A stretch of DNA of 64,000 nt from Edolisoma coerulescens (Eukaryota > Chordata > Aves > Passeriformes > Campephagidae): assembly GCA_013397115.1 (NCBI GenBank), contig VWZW01005507.1, forward strand, positions 152,529-216,528. The letters are read 5' to 3'. The notes under the pieces are model-generated. The model did not search any database, had not been told where the DNA came from, and was given only the letters and a program-made list of their open reading frames with translations. The position numbers and the translations under genes are program-made. This document shows positions 39,808 to 53,654 of the stretch, piece by piece. Positions within the stretch are counted from its first letter, which is position 1. Each line of letters starts with the position of its first letter.

Positions 39808-42800
39808 GTATTACAGTAAGAAAAGGGAGCACATTTGCACTGGCCTGTCACAAAGTAGAGCTAATTTCTGCCGCAGTTTTTGGAACTCTGCAAGTCAGGA
39901 GGAAATTTTGTCGTAACTTTGTTTAATTTGAAAGTGATTTTTTAAAAGTTAATTGAATGGAACAATGAATAACTTCACCATTAAAACAGATGTGAAATTC
40001 TTCATTGGTATGTTAAAAATCGGTGCTATCCCACCTTCACTAGTCCTGATGCTTCTAGGACTGGATGAGACAAGCTGTGAGTTTAAGTAGCACTTTTACA
40101 AGCTTAGTGTGGAATGACTGCTCCTTTTGATAGAAGGCAAAAATACAGAAAAGCATTTTGTGTCAAAAGAACAATTATTCCGTATTTTAGTGTAAAAGTT
40201 TGGCAGTGACACAGTTAACCCCATCAGTGTTGTCAAAGTTTGATTTCCAAGTGATAGATGGGAAAAAGGTGTTCCCCTGATGGTTTGTTTGTTACGGGCT
40301 GTCAGCATACTCAGCTGACATTTCACTTCTTTCTGCGTGGTTTGCATTTGCAAGATTTCTCTGCATCCCAGGACTCACACCTACCCCTGCCCCTGAGCTG
40401 TGTACCACCAGGAAGGACCTTCCACAGAAACAAAAGAAATTCAATTAATGCAGCTCTTGCTAAATATAAACATTTTAATAGGCGAGTAAAACACACTTGC
40501 AATTGTGAGGGCATCAGGAATGTAAATAGGCAACATTTCCCCTCTTGACATGTATTTGTGGTAAACAAAGCTATTCATTATGTTTATAATACTCATCCTT
40601 TCCTTTCATTTCTGCCTGGTCATAAAAGCATTTCAAGCAGTGGGCTGATATATTTTTAGCAGAAATCTTCTTTAACTAAGTCGTCAGAGTCAAATCAGCA
40701 GCTGACAAAATATAAGCATTATGAAACTGGGCTGATGATGTTATTTGTAGAATTGTTTTTTCAACTGAAGGACGATTTTTTTTCAGCTGTGAGGGAAAGC
40801 AAAAAAAGATATTTAAGAAATTAAGAAATTGAGGAATTGCCTTGTTTATCACTGATTATCCATGTTCTGTGTGCCCAGCCTTCTGTTCATTATATCATAC
40901 AGCATCTGCAGCAGGTAGCAAGGAAGGGAACTTGCCAGCTTGGGTTTTTTCCTGTGTGCATGCAGCCATCTGTGGTGAGGGCACTGTCACTCAAGATGCA
41001 GCACCATCAGTAAAATAGCAAAGGCACAAGAGGTTACAGGCCTGAGTCAAAGCCAATCACCTCGAGGAACTGCTATCCAAAATGAGTCTTCCTGCACCTC
41101 CCCACTACGGCCAGTGGGTTTTCTCTAGGGCAAAGCAGCTTTTCAAATGAACAAGCAAAACAAAAAGGAAAAAGTTGACCTTTCTGAGGGTGCTCTGAGT
41201 GACCCCCAAGGATGTCGTGTGCCTTGCCACGCTCTTGGCTTAGGGCTCACTCTCTGCCGCTTCCTACCCCTGGCTCCTCTCTCCTCTACTTTGTGCTGTA
41301 GTCTCCACTGGGAACTTAAACTGTGGAAGCAGGATTTAAAGCTGAAGAAGAGTTCATGAACTTTGAAAAGCTTACTTCCTTTCAAGAAAAAAAGAAATAG
41401 CTACAGCCATGTTATAAAAAGAAAGGCCCCTACTTAGATTTTAACTCCTCTCCTTCTCTGTTTATACGCAGGTGACACACAGATAGACGTGTGAGTACAT
41501 AAAATGCAGCAGGCACAATTTAAGGACACAGCAGAGTATCTTTTTTAAATGCAGTTTATGCAACGAAAAGGGCTGGGAACCCAATTCTAAACCACTAAAC
41601 CTTTTACAAGTTTAAATGTTATTATTTCAAGGCTCTTTTTTAGAGTCACAATAACAAAAAATCCTGCTGCTATTAAACAGCTCATCTCCCTGAAGGGAAG
41701 CTGGACCCTTGACCAGTCCAGACCCATTCCCAAAACCCTGCAGTGCTGCAAATGCTGTTCAGAGAAGGGAGAAGATCTGGCTGCTCCCTTCCCTAGACAC
41801 AACTGGAAGATTAAATGGGAAGATCCTTGGGTTGTGTCCACTGTTTGCTATAGGTGAATACTTGTATCAAAACCAATAAATTGGGAACGACCATGTAAGG
41901 TGGATACTTAGAATGCACTTAGAGTTGTACAAGTCAAATATTGAAAGCATCTGACATTTCTAGGCTAAGTAACAAATTACGTTAGCCACAGGAATGCATA
42001 ATAGCAGCCCACGGATATGCAAAACTTATTCACTTGTTTTCAAAGGCCACTGCTGCTTTCTGATTCACACCTACAACTAATTCCTGGCTGCTACTCATTT
42101 TCCAGGAATCAGTAATACAAATTGGAAGAAGGCTGATTTAGAAACCTCTCTTTCTTCAGAAGTCCATTTCAGCCTTCACAGGCTGATGAAAAAAACCCCA
42201 GCACGCTCCTCCAGTGAAGATTACCCAGACTTGCAGGCGAGGATTTAGCTGTACTAATACAAGAGCACAACTTCTATTTTTTTTTTTCCTCCTTTCTTTT
42301 TTTGTTGACCAATCAATTCAACAACAGGCTTGATAGTGCCTCAAGGGCATCGCTTTCAACCACGTGATCAGCAGATTAACAGAGAGGCTGCAAAATCCTT
42401 TCCACTCAAACTGTTTTAACAGAGGATCAAAATCTTTCTCTCTGAGTGGGGATTTTTATTTAGCTAGTTCTTTTTATTCAGTTTGCACATGTTTGTGAAG
42501 GAATTAAGGCCTGCAAGGGCATGCAAGATGGTCTGGTTTGACTTCTACCCTTTTCCTTTCAATTTGTGTTTGGGAGTAGAAAGTTTTCCGGTTCCTTATG
42601 GGAAGGTTGTCTCTTCCCCGGCTCCTACACTTGCATTATTGTTGGTTGAATCTCATCAACCCACAGATGCTGGCCCTGAAAGGATGGAATTTAAAACATT
42701 TTGAAAGAGCTCCCCCTTTTCCCTGCTGCAGTTCTTGTTCTCAGTAAGGGGGATGGATATGTTGAAACAGGCTGTGATACAATCTGCAGGGGAAAGGCTT

Positions 42801-45800
42801 GGGAAAGAAGGGAGCTGGGTAAGTCCTGTGGGGTCACAAGAGATTTACAGAGCTCTGCTGAACAATAAAACAGCAGATGAAATTTGATCATGTAAATAAA
42901 ATAAACAACAATTAACTGTTTCTTGGCCGCAGCAGTCTGGCTCCTGGGAAGCAACTGTTTGCAACACAGAGGTATATGGGGGCTCCTGCTGAAATCCTTA
43001 AGATTCAATGCCCAGATCCCTGAATTACGCAGGTACTGCTGGTGGCAAGAGGGTGCATTCAGTGCTGTAGAAATGAAGAAAACAGCACGGAAAATACCCT
43101 GAAACAGAGCAGAAAACCAGACTGCCTTATATCCATCTAAGACATAAAAGCACACCTGGAGCTGCAGAGATTGAGGATCAAATGTGAAGGTCCACACACA
43201 GCATGGCCGAGAGGTTTCTTTGGCTCTAGCATGTGTTCAAACAAAACCAACCCCCTCACTCAGCTGCTGGATGATGAACCACAGCAGTGAGCTGGAACAA
43301 GAGCAATTCACATACTAATGACAGAAACATCAAGAATAAACTCAGCAAAATAAATTAATGGCTGACATTTGACAGCAATCAAAGTCTGGTCACAAACAAG
43401 TCGCAGAATTCAGCAAATAGAGGCTTTTCCCAGAGCTGTGCCTGGATATTCCTACAGTCCCACTGTCAATATCCTATAGCTCCAGATTTCAAGCTGGGGA
43501 GCAGAGTGTGTGCACACAGCTGAGGGCAGAGGGATTTTGCCTCACTGCCTGGCAATGAAAGCTCCAATTCTGTTTTCATTTAAATCCCTAAACCTTTTTC
43601 TGCCTTTGCTGGGACCCACATGAGGTGACTTTGGGTCTTTAAGACCAGAGGCATTATAAAAAGCCATGCCAAAATGAAGGAATAAATTATTCCTTGCAGT
43701 GGATGAACAGTGACAGCCAATCTGATTCTTCTAAACATTAAAACGGTGCTTGGTTTGCATCAGAAAAACAGGATTTGCCTTCCAACCTCTCCACCTTCAT
43801 GAGACTCATTTCTTTAGGCACATCTGCATCCATTCACCTGAGCGTAAATCCAGAGAGTTTCTGGGTATCAGCTGAGACAGGCTGCTTTTCCAGCCCTCTG
43901 TAGGAGAGCACAGCTTGTCCCAAGGACAAGGGACTCTCAGCAGTTCTGCCTCCAGAGCATCGCAGGGATGACTCACCCAGGCTGGGAGCAAGAGGCACCA
44001 TGGCTCACAGAGCTGCAGTGTGACAAGGACCGCAGGGCACGGCCCGCGGTGGCACCGAGCTGGGGCTGCAAACCGAGCACACCCGGCCTGTGACACGGAG
44101 AAAAGGTCTGAACAAGAGGGACATCTTCCCAAAAGGTGTGTTCAGCAGCGGTAGGTGGCTTCTGGAGATGTCCCCAGCAGGTAGTTAGGGGTGGGAATGC
44201 TGCAAAGCTTGTGGATCAGGCATTAGAAAATACTCTACCCCACAAGCTGTTTTTACACTTCTAAGTGGCCAAGCAGTCAGTGTTGAAGGTGAGGTGTCTC
44301 ATGCAGATGGCACACTCAAGGGTTTTGCTGCAGCTGTTCAGGGAACAGTAAATGTGTCTCTCCAGAGACCCACCAGTACAGAGCTATCTTTTCAGGTTTG
44401 GGTAGAAGTGCTCTGGTCTTTCAGTATCAGCCCAAACCCCTTTATTTTTTCAGCTGGCTTTAGTTTGGAGAGCTTTCCCATCACTTCTATCCCTCCTGCA
44501 AATGTATGAGCATTTTTAGAAATGGAAACGTTTTGAAGACAAGAACAATACTTGCTAATGAAGTCATCCATTAGTAAAATAAGTTCCAATCAAGAATATT
44601 GACGTGCTTTACTATATATTTATAAATACTACTGTTAAGTAAAGACAGCAGGATGGGGCATAAACTTCATTTGAATGTAATCCAATTTAAATCTAAAGCA
44701 ATCATTGTTTGCTTGTGTTTTTTATGTAATTTAAATTCCTGAAGAACCCATGGTTCTTCATTCTTGACCTAAGAATAATGTGGGAACAAGTCTGTGTCTG
44801 ATATAGAATTTGTTTTCTGTAAGCAACATTGCCCAGTTCAGATATTTCAGACTGGACGGCTTTCACCACACTGACAATATTTTTCAATAAGTGAATAAAG
44901 AGAGGGAGATGACTCCTTCCTTCCTTCATGAAGCCCCAGTGGCACATACAGCAGAAAATCCATGTCATGTAAGAGATCTTGGAGTGCAGCTGCTGTCTTC
45001 ACACTTCACCCAAGGGTAGATTGAAGGCCACAGATTTAAATGATGTTACCCTTGTAAGCTTTGAAAATTCATCTAAGGAGCAGATCTCGAGGACAAATAG
45101 CCTGGACCCATCTGGGAGACTAAAAGCCCCTTGTTCCAGCAAATGAAAAAAACACCCATTGTTGAGGGAAAAGGGGAATATTTATGTCACTTACATCAGT
45201 TAATGGCTTAAGAGAGCTTTGTAACTGTACTTTGTAAGCTCAGAGCCCTGTGACTGACAGCCAAACTGTTGTCCAAAAATTCCCCAGGCTTAGCCCAGAT
45301 GCAGCGCACAATGGGCAAAGCCAGGCAGCACATCTGTGGCCACAGCCCTCGGGCTCGCTGCTGTCCTCGCTCATGTGCTGAAATATCAGTGCTGTGGTGA
45401 AAGGGCTGCGCTTCCAGGTGACCTTGAGCTGAAGAGAACAGGGGCAAGAGATTTATTTAAGGAGCCCGTGGTGAGGCATGGTCTATTTTTAAAGAAAAAT
45501 AATCCATTTTGTGAGTTTATTATACTTTGGGCCTGGGTGGCTGCCAGAGAGAAAGGAGCACTCCCCTCCTCAGAGGGATGCTGTGAGCCGTCATGTTTTC
45601 TGCAGAACCTGCCTGTCCTCACTGGGTTCTTCTGCTCCAACAGCAGTGGGATGCTTTTCCCCCTCCCACCACTCATAGCCGGACCCATAAATCCTCCTTT
45701 CCCAGGGTGTCACCTCCTTGCAACCTCCCCTGGTTCCTGCAAACAAGAGGGCACTGCAGTCTCTGCAGTGAGCCACTGCTGCAAGTGCTCCTTCCAAGGT

Positions 45801-48800
45801 TGCAGGGAAGATGCTGAGGAGGAGGTTTGCTGGGTGTTAAATTCCGGCAGGAGTGGAGCAGGGAGGGGGTGCTGCAGTATCCATTCTGCTGTTTGATGCA
45901 CTGAAGCCTCTGCCTCGGGGATTTGCCATCAGCTGCTGCAGCGTGCGCAGTCTGCTGCAGGATCCAGCGCTGAGCCCTGCAGAACCAGAGCCTGGCGCAG
46001 CTCCTCGGGGTGCTGGGTGGGGAGAGGGGTCAGCTTTGGCAGCCTCGGGAGGAGGGAGAAGTGCAGTTGTTGGCAAGGCTTTCTGCTCTTCCCCGCATTT
46101 GTTCGAACCCAGGTGAAGGGAGGCACGACAACAAACTGACAGATTATTTATTTCCGTCCCTTTTCCCTGCATTCCCCGTTCCTCCCCATGAGGCTGCCTT
46201 GAATCCAGGTTAAGTAATTCAGGATAGCAGAGTCACAAAAAGACTAATTAATTCCTCAGGTTTCATTAGACATTAAGGGTAATCACTGTCTGAAGCTTCA
46301 GACAGGCCCTGGATGAACGCAAACCATCATTAATGCCCAGTAGACAGCTGCCAGCAGTCTGGGAAGCAAATTTAGCTCCCATCTGAATTTCAGGAACCCC
46401 AAAATACAGATCCTGATTTAAAACTTTGTCCTGGCATATGGAAATAACTGTAGCTGTAGCTGAGACTGGCAAATGTGGGAAATTAATTTTAGATTAATTC
46501 TGTATTTAAGAAAAAAACCCACCAGCTTGTGAGGAAGGGCTCTGAATGCCTCTTTTTCTTCACCACTGAAAAGCAGTGAAGTGCCTTGGGCTGGGTGAGC
46601 TAAACTAGTGCTGAGTTCATTGAGGGAAGGATTTAAAATCCGTCTTTTCTGAGGAGTTGGCCTGAGAACCTGGAACAGGTCACTCTCTTCAATGAACTAT
46701 AAAAATCCTTCTTCCCATCAGACAAAGGTGAGAAAGAAAACTCCTGCACAGTCTTGCTCAGGGGCATTAATCTCTCGTAGTGAAGCAAATGGAATCTTCC
46801 TTATGAACCCAGTGGTAGCAAAGTTTAGCTCGTAAGGCTAATTTCAAAGTAGCTCATATTGACTAACTTGTCTGACTGCAGATATTTATTCGTAATGAAA
46901 AATCAATATTTATTCATATTTAAGAATCATTCTTAGAAAGCAGAGCTTTCCCCTGCTGGTCAGTATCGAGTAGAAGAAATTTCTCTGCTACTGAAACATG
47001 GCACTTCCTATTCTACATCCCAAAATGAGCCCACTCAGTCCAGGCACCTGTTTCCACAATAACCTGTGCCATCTCCTGAGGAATGTGTAAAATTCCCTGA
47101 GATGGAAAACAATAAACCAACTCATGAATCCTGTTAGAAGTCAATGAATCAGGAGTGATCATCCACTGGGAAATTTCTCCCAGTAGTTTTATGTATCTGA
47201 GCCAGGTTAGTGAAACTTTTCATGACATAGGGATCCTAGTTCTTTGGCAAGCCTTGCTGCTTCAACCTCCTCTGACTTGAAAAACGAACAAGAATTTAAA
47301 AATCTACCCCAAAGCTTAATGAGGCTATTTTATTTCCAGGACATTTCAATAGGCCTTAAGCTAAGCACTAATACAAGCTCACAAATAATACAGGTGCCAC
47401 AAATGCAACGTTTTATGGCATAGATATGGAAAATGGAATAGAACCCTTATATCTTCACCTCGTTGTGTCTCAGTGCAACAATAAAATTCATCTGAAAGCT
47501 CGTTCCTAGAATTAATAAACACGTTGAACTGCAGCGCTGGGAGCGTTAGGTCAGGAGCAAATTAATGTCATCGAGGCAGTGAAGCCTGACTAGGTAAGGC
47601 ATGTGCCACGTTTGGGCTGCCGAGAAGGCTCCTTCCTTCCACTGCTGATTAACTCTTGCCCTTGGTTAGCAGAGGCAGCAATGGTGAGATGTGAAGATGG
47701 CCTGTCAGGACAGTCTGGTTCCTGAAATCGTTAACAGAGCCTTTATGGGTCCTTGCCCAAGAAGTTACCAAACTCAAAAATCCAAAACCAGTGTTGTGCT
47801 GCTTATCCCCATTTAAGAAGAGAAATAATGAGTTGTTAGGTGCACTCTCCCCTTCCCTTGCCTTCCCACCACTGGGATTTGCCTGCTCCTCTGGACACGA
47901 AGACCGTAACCACTGAGGAGCAGAGGGAGTCACACACTGAAGGTCTGTGGGCAAAGCATCAGAGGTTCATGGCATCAACAACTGCTCACAGAGAGCCAGG
48001 AATGAGAGTGGACATTTCTCCTCTGCCCCTCAGTGGTCATCCACCCCCAGAGTAAGGGCAACCTCTAAGCATGACCAAATCAGAAGTTAGACAGAAGGTG
48101 ATCACAGAATAAGAACCTTCCAGGTATCCCCAAAGTCACCTCCCAGCAGGTGCCTTGGCAATCTTCCCAGGATAATAGGTAGCCACAGGCTCTTGGTGGC
48201 CCCATCCAAGGCCACTAAGGAATGGCAGCTCCTATCAGCTTGTTTTCTTTTAAGACACTCCATGGCCCACAAGCAGAAGAGGCACGGAGTGTGGGCAAAG
48301 CCAGGGAAAGGAGAATGGTGTTCAGCTTTTCCAGCTGGTCTGGTGGGAAATTTTGTGGAGACTGAGACTTGAGAAGGTGCCCAGAAGGTCCCATAAGGGA
48401 TCCAATGCATGTGTATGCTGTGGTACAAATACAGAATTCAGTAGGACACCAGTATAAAAATATTATTTCTCCAGACATTTGTTGATTTAAAAGAGATCCT
48501 TCTTTCTGATCCATGGCACAGCACCTGCTATTCCAAATAATATAAATTCCAAGGCCATATATTTTGTTTAATGCTATTTCCAGGAGAGACAGGAACCTGC
48601 ATTACAGACTGCCAGCCATGGCTTCCATATTATCCCAGACATCTGATGCAACATCTCCAGAAATGGATGGGCCATGAGAAGCCCAAATCACTCTTCATCT
48701 GCTTCATCTCATCCAAAAATGAGATGTAAACATTTCCCACTTCCATTACATTTCTGTCGCCAAAGTTATGAGGCTGGGAAGGCTTTTTTAGCATCTTCAA

Positions 48801-51800
48801 AGCACAAATAAAAAAACTTTGTCCCCTTCTCTCCCCAGTTCTGATTGTATGTCAATATTTCTTGGCTCTGAAGTCTATAATCAGTGTAAGTGTGTTAGGG
48901 GGTTTGGGACTAAACAATAGAACAAATGTCATTCATCAGCAGAGACTCTTTGGCAGGAGCTGAACGAGGCTCATGCCAGACACAGAGACTGACACAAGTA
49001 GGCAAAGAAACAGTAAAAAGTTTCCCATTTCGTTAGAAATGTGCAATATACCGATTTTATAAACTAATCAAATAATGACCAAAAAGCTTACTAAGAAGAT
49101 TAAAGCTCTTCATTTCTTACGTAAATAGAAGCTTTGCAGAAAATGAAAAAAAAAAAAAGTGTAAGTATTTATTTCTAAAAATTACTGTCATCTTTTTCAA
49201 AGCTTTGACAGAAATAATTCCTTTTCTTTCCTCCAGCAAATCAAAGTTCTATTTTCACTGCCTGGGGATCTGACTACCTTGTCACACATTCTGCACACAC
49301 ACTTAGCCAGCCAGCTACTAAAGCAGAGGCAATAGGTTATGTTACTTCTGGAGGGAAGGACTGTTCTCTCAGGAATTGGAATAGGTACAAAATGCATAAT
49401 ATTTCTAATCTAAAATACTGACTTTCCTCCAATATTTTGCATTCTGAGCTTTCAGGTTTTACCATATAATTGAAATGTCCTCATGTGAGAAATACTGATT
49501 AGTTTAAGCAGTAATGGAGACATTTATCCAGAGTGAGGTGGTTGAATTCTGAAACAAATTCATTTCAACAGCATTGATTAAACAGTATTTCCATGTTCTT
49601 TGTTGGTCTGATTTATTAAACAAACAATTAATCTCTCAGTGACCCATGTTTCACAACTATAGCAGGACATCATTCAACAGGACACTACAACAGAATAGAT
49701 GAATAAACTTTACTGGTAGTTTAGTCAAAAACCTAATTAATCACAAACAACAATATTTGTGTTTACCAGAACAAATATTTACATTTTGACATATGCAAAA
49801 CTGGCAATATTGGCTTTCACAGTGACAACAAATATTTGCAGCTCTTTTCATCAATGTCCCTTTTTTTATTGAATACTAAAGAACCTTGTCCTCTAACAAC
49901 TGACTTCCTTAGTTCGTTGTTAATCTCCATAAAGTTAATTCTTCACATGGCTTTACAATGTGCTTCCCATGAAAATGGCACTTGTCCTTTGCTTTTTTAT
50001 GGGTTCTAGGCAGAAAACTTCAAGAAAAGTCAGAGATGTTTGCAGTAATGGCCAACTAAGCTGTCATCTGACCTAGAAATGGAACTTCTTGAATCACAAG
50101 CACAAGTGAGCAGCTTAATTTCCTATGACATCTGCAGTTACATCTGGACATTTCCCTTTGGTCCATCTGTATTTGGCAGTCCTGCAGTGTGTATCATTTG
50201 CCCAAAGAATACCAGATTGCTGTTGATCCTCACAAGTCCACATGCATTCGTCTTCTCTTCCTTTCAAGAGAGACAGGTCCTGGCAGTTCCCTTAAAAATT
50301 TTTAAATAATCACGTGTCTCTATCTCAGCTCAAAATAATCCACTCCTGGCTTGAGATGGACATTTCTTCTGATCCCCCTCATCTTTTTTGCTATGTCCCA
50401 TCTCAGAGTGACCATGAGTTTGTGAAAATGAGACTGTCACCCAGTTGGCAAAAACCTCCTACACCTCACTGGTTCAAAGCCAGTTTCATGGCCTTTCCCC
50501 ATATTCCGACATATGTTAGCACAGAAAGGGATTTTCTGAAATTCATGTCGAATGTCCTTGTTCCAGCATTCCCAGGAACTTGCTTAGAATTTTCCATGTA
50601 TAATACTGTATTAGCCTTCCTGCAACAACTATTTGTTCCTCTGCGTTACTCGTGGCAGGCCTGAACAGCCTGTCATCTTCCTTTAGGATGACTTTTAACA
50701 ATGCTAAAGCATCTATGAGGAACATTTTAATCCAGACAAGCTAAATCACTGTCCTAGATATTCTTCTTTGCTCAGTGTGATTCTCTGAGGGCTGCATCTC
50801 TTGTGACTGTTGCTGTGACAGTTGCTATTTCTGCAGAGGTGAACGCGATAGCTCAGCTGGGGAAATGGGACCAGCATACACCCAGCTGCAATTCTGCATT
50901 TTAATAGCCTCAAAACAAAGTTATTTCACATGCCTCTGGTAAGATTTCTGTCAAAAATCTTGTAGATAAAATTACAGAATCAAATGCTTGCCAAAACATC
51001 ATTTTTAAAAATATTTAATTAGGAATATTCATAGAGAGCGAATTCTGGATTTGAAACACAAGCTTTTTCCTGTTCCCACACCTTCCCATATCTGCAGCCC
51101 TTGCACACTCAGTAAGGGATCAGGAAGCCCTTGGGACAAAATGGAAGGAATGTAGTACAGGTAGAGCTCAAATGTGTGCAGTGAGCAGTCTGAAGATCCA
51201 GAGATTATTTTCTGAAAAAAGACTCATCAAATCATTTCAGATGAAGAGGAAGCCAAGAAAAATCAAAATTCTTGGTGAGCATTCCCAGAACACAGAAAAT
51301 GATGGGGATTTCACTATATAATTGGTTTGCTGCAAATTGCTCTCTGGTTTCTTCAAGTGCGTCATACCTTGAGTGTATCTCAGCCACGTGGTTACTGAGG
51401 TGCTGATGAGCCACTTTTCTCAGCCTTGCCTCTGTTTTGGACTTAAAGAACTGATTCAGGAGAGGTGAGTCAGTTCTCCTCTGCCGTGCTGGAGAGAGGA
51501 CCTGACCACGTTCTCCTTTAGACAGATGGTGACTCATAGCAAAACTCCTATTATGCTCAACTGATTCAGGGTTTTCTAGAATACAATACGTTCCTGCCTT
51601 GAACAAACCACAGTATGTTTGTATATATGTGACTTTCTGCCAAGTTTCTCAGTCAGAATTAAGTCACCATTAGCTCTGAGCTTCAGGGAGGGGTGGTGCT
51701 GTTGGTTTTTGTGTGGTGTAAAAGAGCACAGCTGCAGCTCTGTTTCCTTGGGGCATGTAAAGAATGTTCAAGGCTTCCTGAGCCTCTGTTCTGCACTGTG

Positions 51801-52144
51801 TGCTCCAGTTGCACACTGCACATCCCTTGGAAAGGAGGAGCAGCTCCACAGCCTGTCCTCTGCGTAATGCAGCTATGCATTATTGAAGTGTTTGATCTCC
51901 AGACGTTTGCTTTGTGAACAGGTTCCTTTGTTACTGTGTCCAGAGAGTTAAAAAGGGCTTAATTATGGCCAAACAGACCTTCCTCTTCCACTGAAATGTT
52001 TTGAGAAATGCCTATATTAAAGAGCTGCTCTCTTAATGTAAGAACTGCCATTCTTCCAGGAACAATACCCTTAAACCTGGAGTACTCCTGAAAAAGCTCC
52101 CTGTTGCTCTGGAAGCCGACCCAGTTAGTGCTGTCCCAGCTCAG

Positions 52145-52149
52145 CAGCC
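52145..52149. repeat. Left target-site duplication of the LTR
   Basis: CAGCC directly abuts the left end of the LTR and matches 53650-53654 exactly. Confidence 0.85.
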
Positions 52150-52669
52150 TGTGATGGGTTGGCCCTGGCTGGATGCCAGGTGCCCACCAAAGCCACAACC
52201 TCAACAGGACAGGGGAGACAAAATGTAAAAAAAGGCTGGTGGGTCAAGATAAGGACAGGGACGTCACGCAGTAATTTCTCTCAGGGCCAAAACAGACCCA
52301 AATTAGGGAAAGTTACTGAATTTATTACCAATCAAAACAGAGCAGGACAATGAGAAATAAACCCAAATCTTAGAATACCTTCCCCCCCCCCCACCGCCTC
52401 CATCCTTCCTGAGCTCAATTTTACTCCCAATACTCTACCCCTTCCCCCAGCAGGGAATGGGGACTGCAGTCAGTTCATCACACGTTGACTCTACTGCTCC
52501 TTCCTCCTCAGGGGGAGAATCCTCACACTCCTCCCTTGCTCCAGCATGGGGTCCCTCCCATGGGAGACAGTCCTCCATTAAATTCTGCAACTGGGTCCTT
52601 CCCATGGGCTGCAGTTCTTCATGAACTACTCCAGCACGAGTCCCTTCCACAAGGTGCAGTCCTTCAGGA

Positions 52670-52840
52670 NNNNNNNNNNNNNNNNNNNNNNNNNNNNNNN
52701 NNNNNNNNNNNNNNNNNNNNNNNNNNNNNNNNNNNNNNNNNNNNNNNNNNNNNNNNNNNNNNNNNNNNNNNNNNNNNNNNNNNNNNNNNNNNNNNNNNNN
52801 NNNNNNNNNNNNNNNNNNNNNNNNNNNNNNNNNNNNNNNN
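52670..52840. other. Assembly gap (171 N)
   Basis: Run of Ns inside the LTR repeat array. The 125 bases before the gap (52545-52669) are identical to the 125 bases after it (52841-52965), suggesting either a true tandem copy or a false duplication made during scaffolding. Confidence 0.98.
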
Positions 52841-52918
52841 CATGGGGTCCCTCCCATGGGAGACAGTCCTCCATTAAATTCTGCAACTGGGTCCTTCCCA
52901 TGGGCTGCAGTTCTTCAT

Positions 52919-53110
52919 GAACTACTCCAGCACGAGTCCCTTCCACAAGGTGCAGTCCTTCAGGAACAGGCTGCTCCAGTGTGGGTCCTTCCATGGGGTG
53001 CAGTCCTTCAGGAACAGGCTGCTCCAGCGTGGGTCCTTCCATAGCGTGGAGTCCTTCAGGAACAGGCTGCTCCAGCCTGTTGTCCTGTCTCCCACAGGAT
53101 CACAAGTCCT
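52919..53110. repeat. Tandem 46-50 bp repeats inside the LTR
   Basis: Units begin with ACTACTCCAG or CTGCTCCAG and end with CCTTCAGGAACAGG, at about 52921, 52971, 53019 and 53067; the last diverges. Looser versions continue to both sides (CTCCAGCATGGG... types). Such arrays are a regular part of this LTR type and explain assembly difficulty here. Confidence 0.75.
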
Positions 53111-53649
53111 GCCAGCAAACCTACTCCAGCATGGGATCCTCTCTCCCTGGGTCCATGGATCCTGCCAGGAGCCTGCTCCAGTGCGAGCTTCCCATGAGGT
53201 TACAGCTTATAAGGGCATCCCCCTGCTCTGGCATGGGTCTCCTCCACGGGTTGCAGGTGGATCTCTGCTCCCCTGTGGACCTCCATGGGCTGCAGGGGCA
53301 CAGCTGGCTCACCATGGTCTTCACCACAGGCTGAATCTCTGTTCCAGCACCTGGAGCACCTCCTCCCACTCCCTCACTGTCCTTGGTGTCTGCAGAGCTG
53401 TTCCTCCTACATTTTCTCCCTCCTCTCTCTGGCTGCAGTTGCTCTTGTGCAGGTTTTTTCCCAACTTCTTTAATCTGTTATGCCAGAGGCACTGCCACCG
53501 TCGCTCACAGGCTCAACTTTGGCCGGCGGCAGGTCTGTCTTGGAGCCAGCTGGCACTGGCTCCGTTGGACCCAGGGGAAGTTTCTGGCAGCTTCTCACAG
53601 AATTTACCCCTGATATCCCCCCAAAACCTTGCCGTGCAAACCCAGTACA

Positions 53650-53654
53650 CAGCC
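53650..53654. repeat. Right target-site duplication of the LTR
   Basis: CAGCC directly abuts the right end of the LTR and matches 52145-52149 exactly. Confidence 0.85.

Larger units (their letters stand above)
52150..53649 (-). mobile_element. Solo LTR of an avian endogenous retrovirus (ERVL-like), with TSD
   Basis: The element starts on the minus strand with TGTACTGGGTTTGCACGG at 53649 and ends with CCAACCCATCACA at 52150, the TG...CA ends of an LTR. It is bounded by a 5-bp direct repeat CAGCC (52145-52149 and 53650-53654), a perfect target-site duplication; five bases suggest the ERVL class, while family assignment by memory is tentative. No gag, pol or env sequence lies inside or next to it, so it is a solo LTR left by recombination. 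It carries internal 46-50 bp GC-rich repeats, a T/A-rich TATA-like stretch about 170-185 nt in, and AATAAA at 52326-52321. It lies in intron 1 in the same orientation as SNAP25 if this strand assignment is right. Open frames across it are not coding. About 171 bases are unknown (Ns). Confidence 0.88.

Noticed and set aside
42691..43197. 168-codon minus-strand frame
   Set aside because: No domain or family resemblance; bounded by stops only, inside intron 1.
45336..45896. 186-codon plus-strand frame, with opposing minus frames
   Set aside because: Locally GC-richer intron DNA; no motif, no splice partner, overlapping frames on both strands.
52435..53042. Several open frames spanning the N run, with repeated EGLHPMEGPTLEQPVP-like peptides
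   Set aside because: They are translations of the LTR minisatellite and of Ns, not genes.
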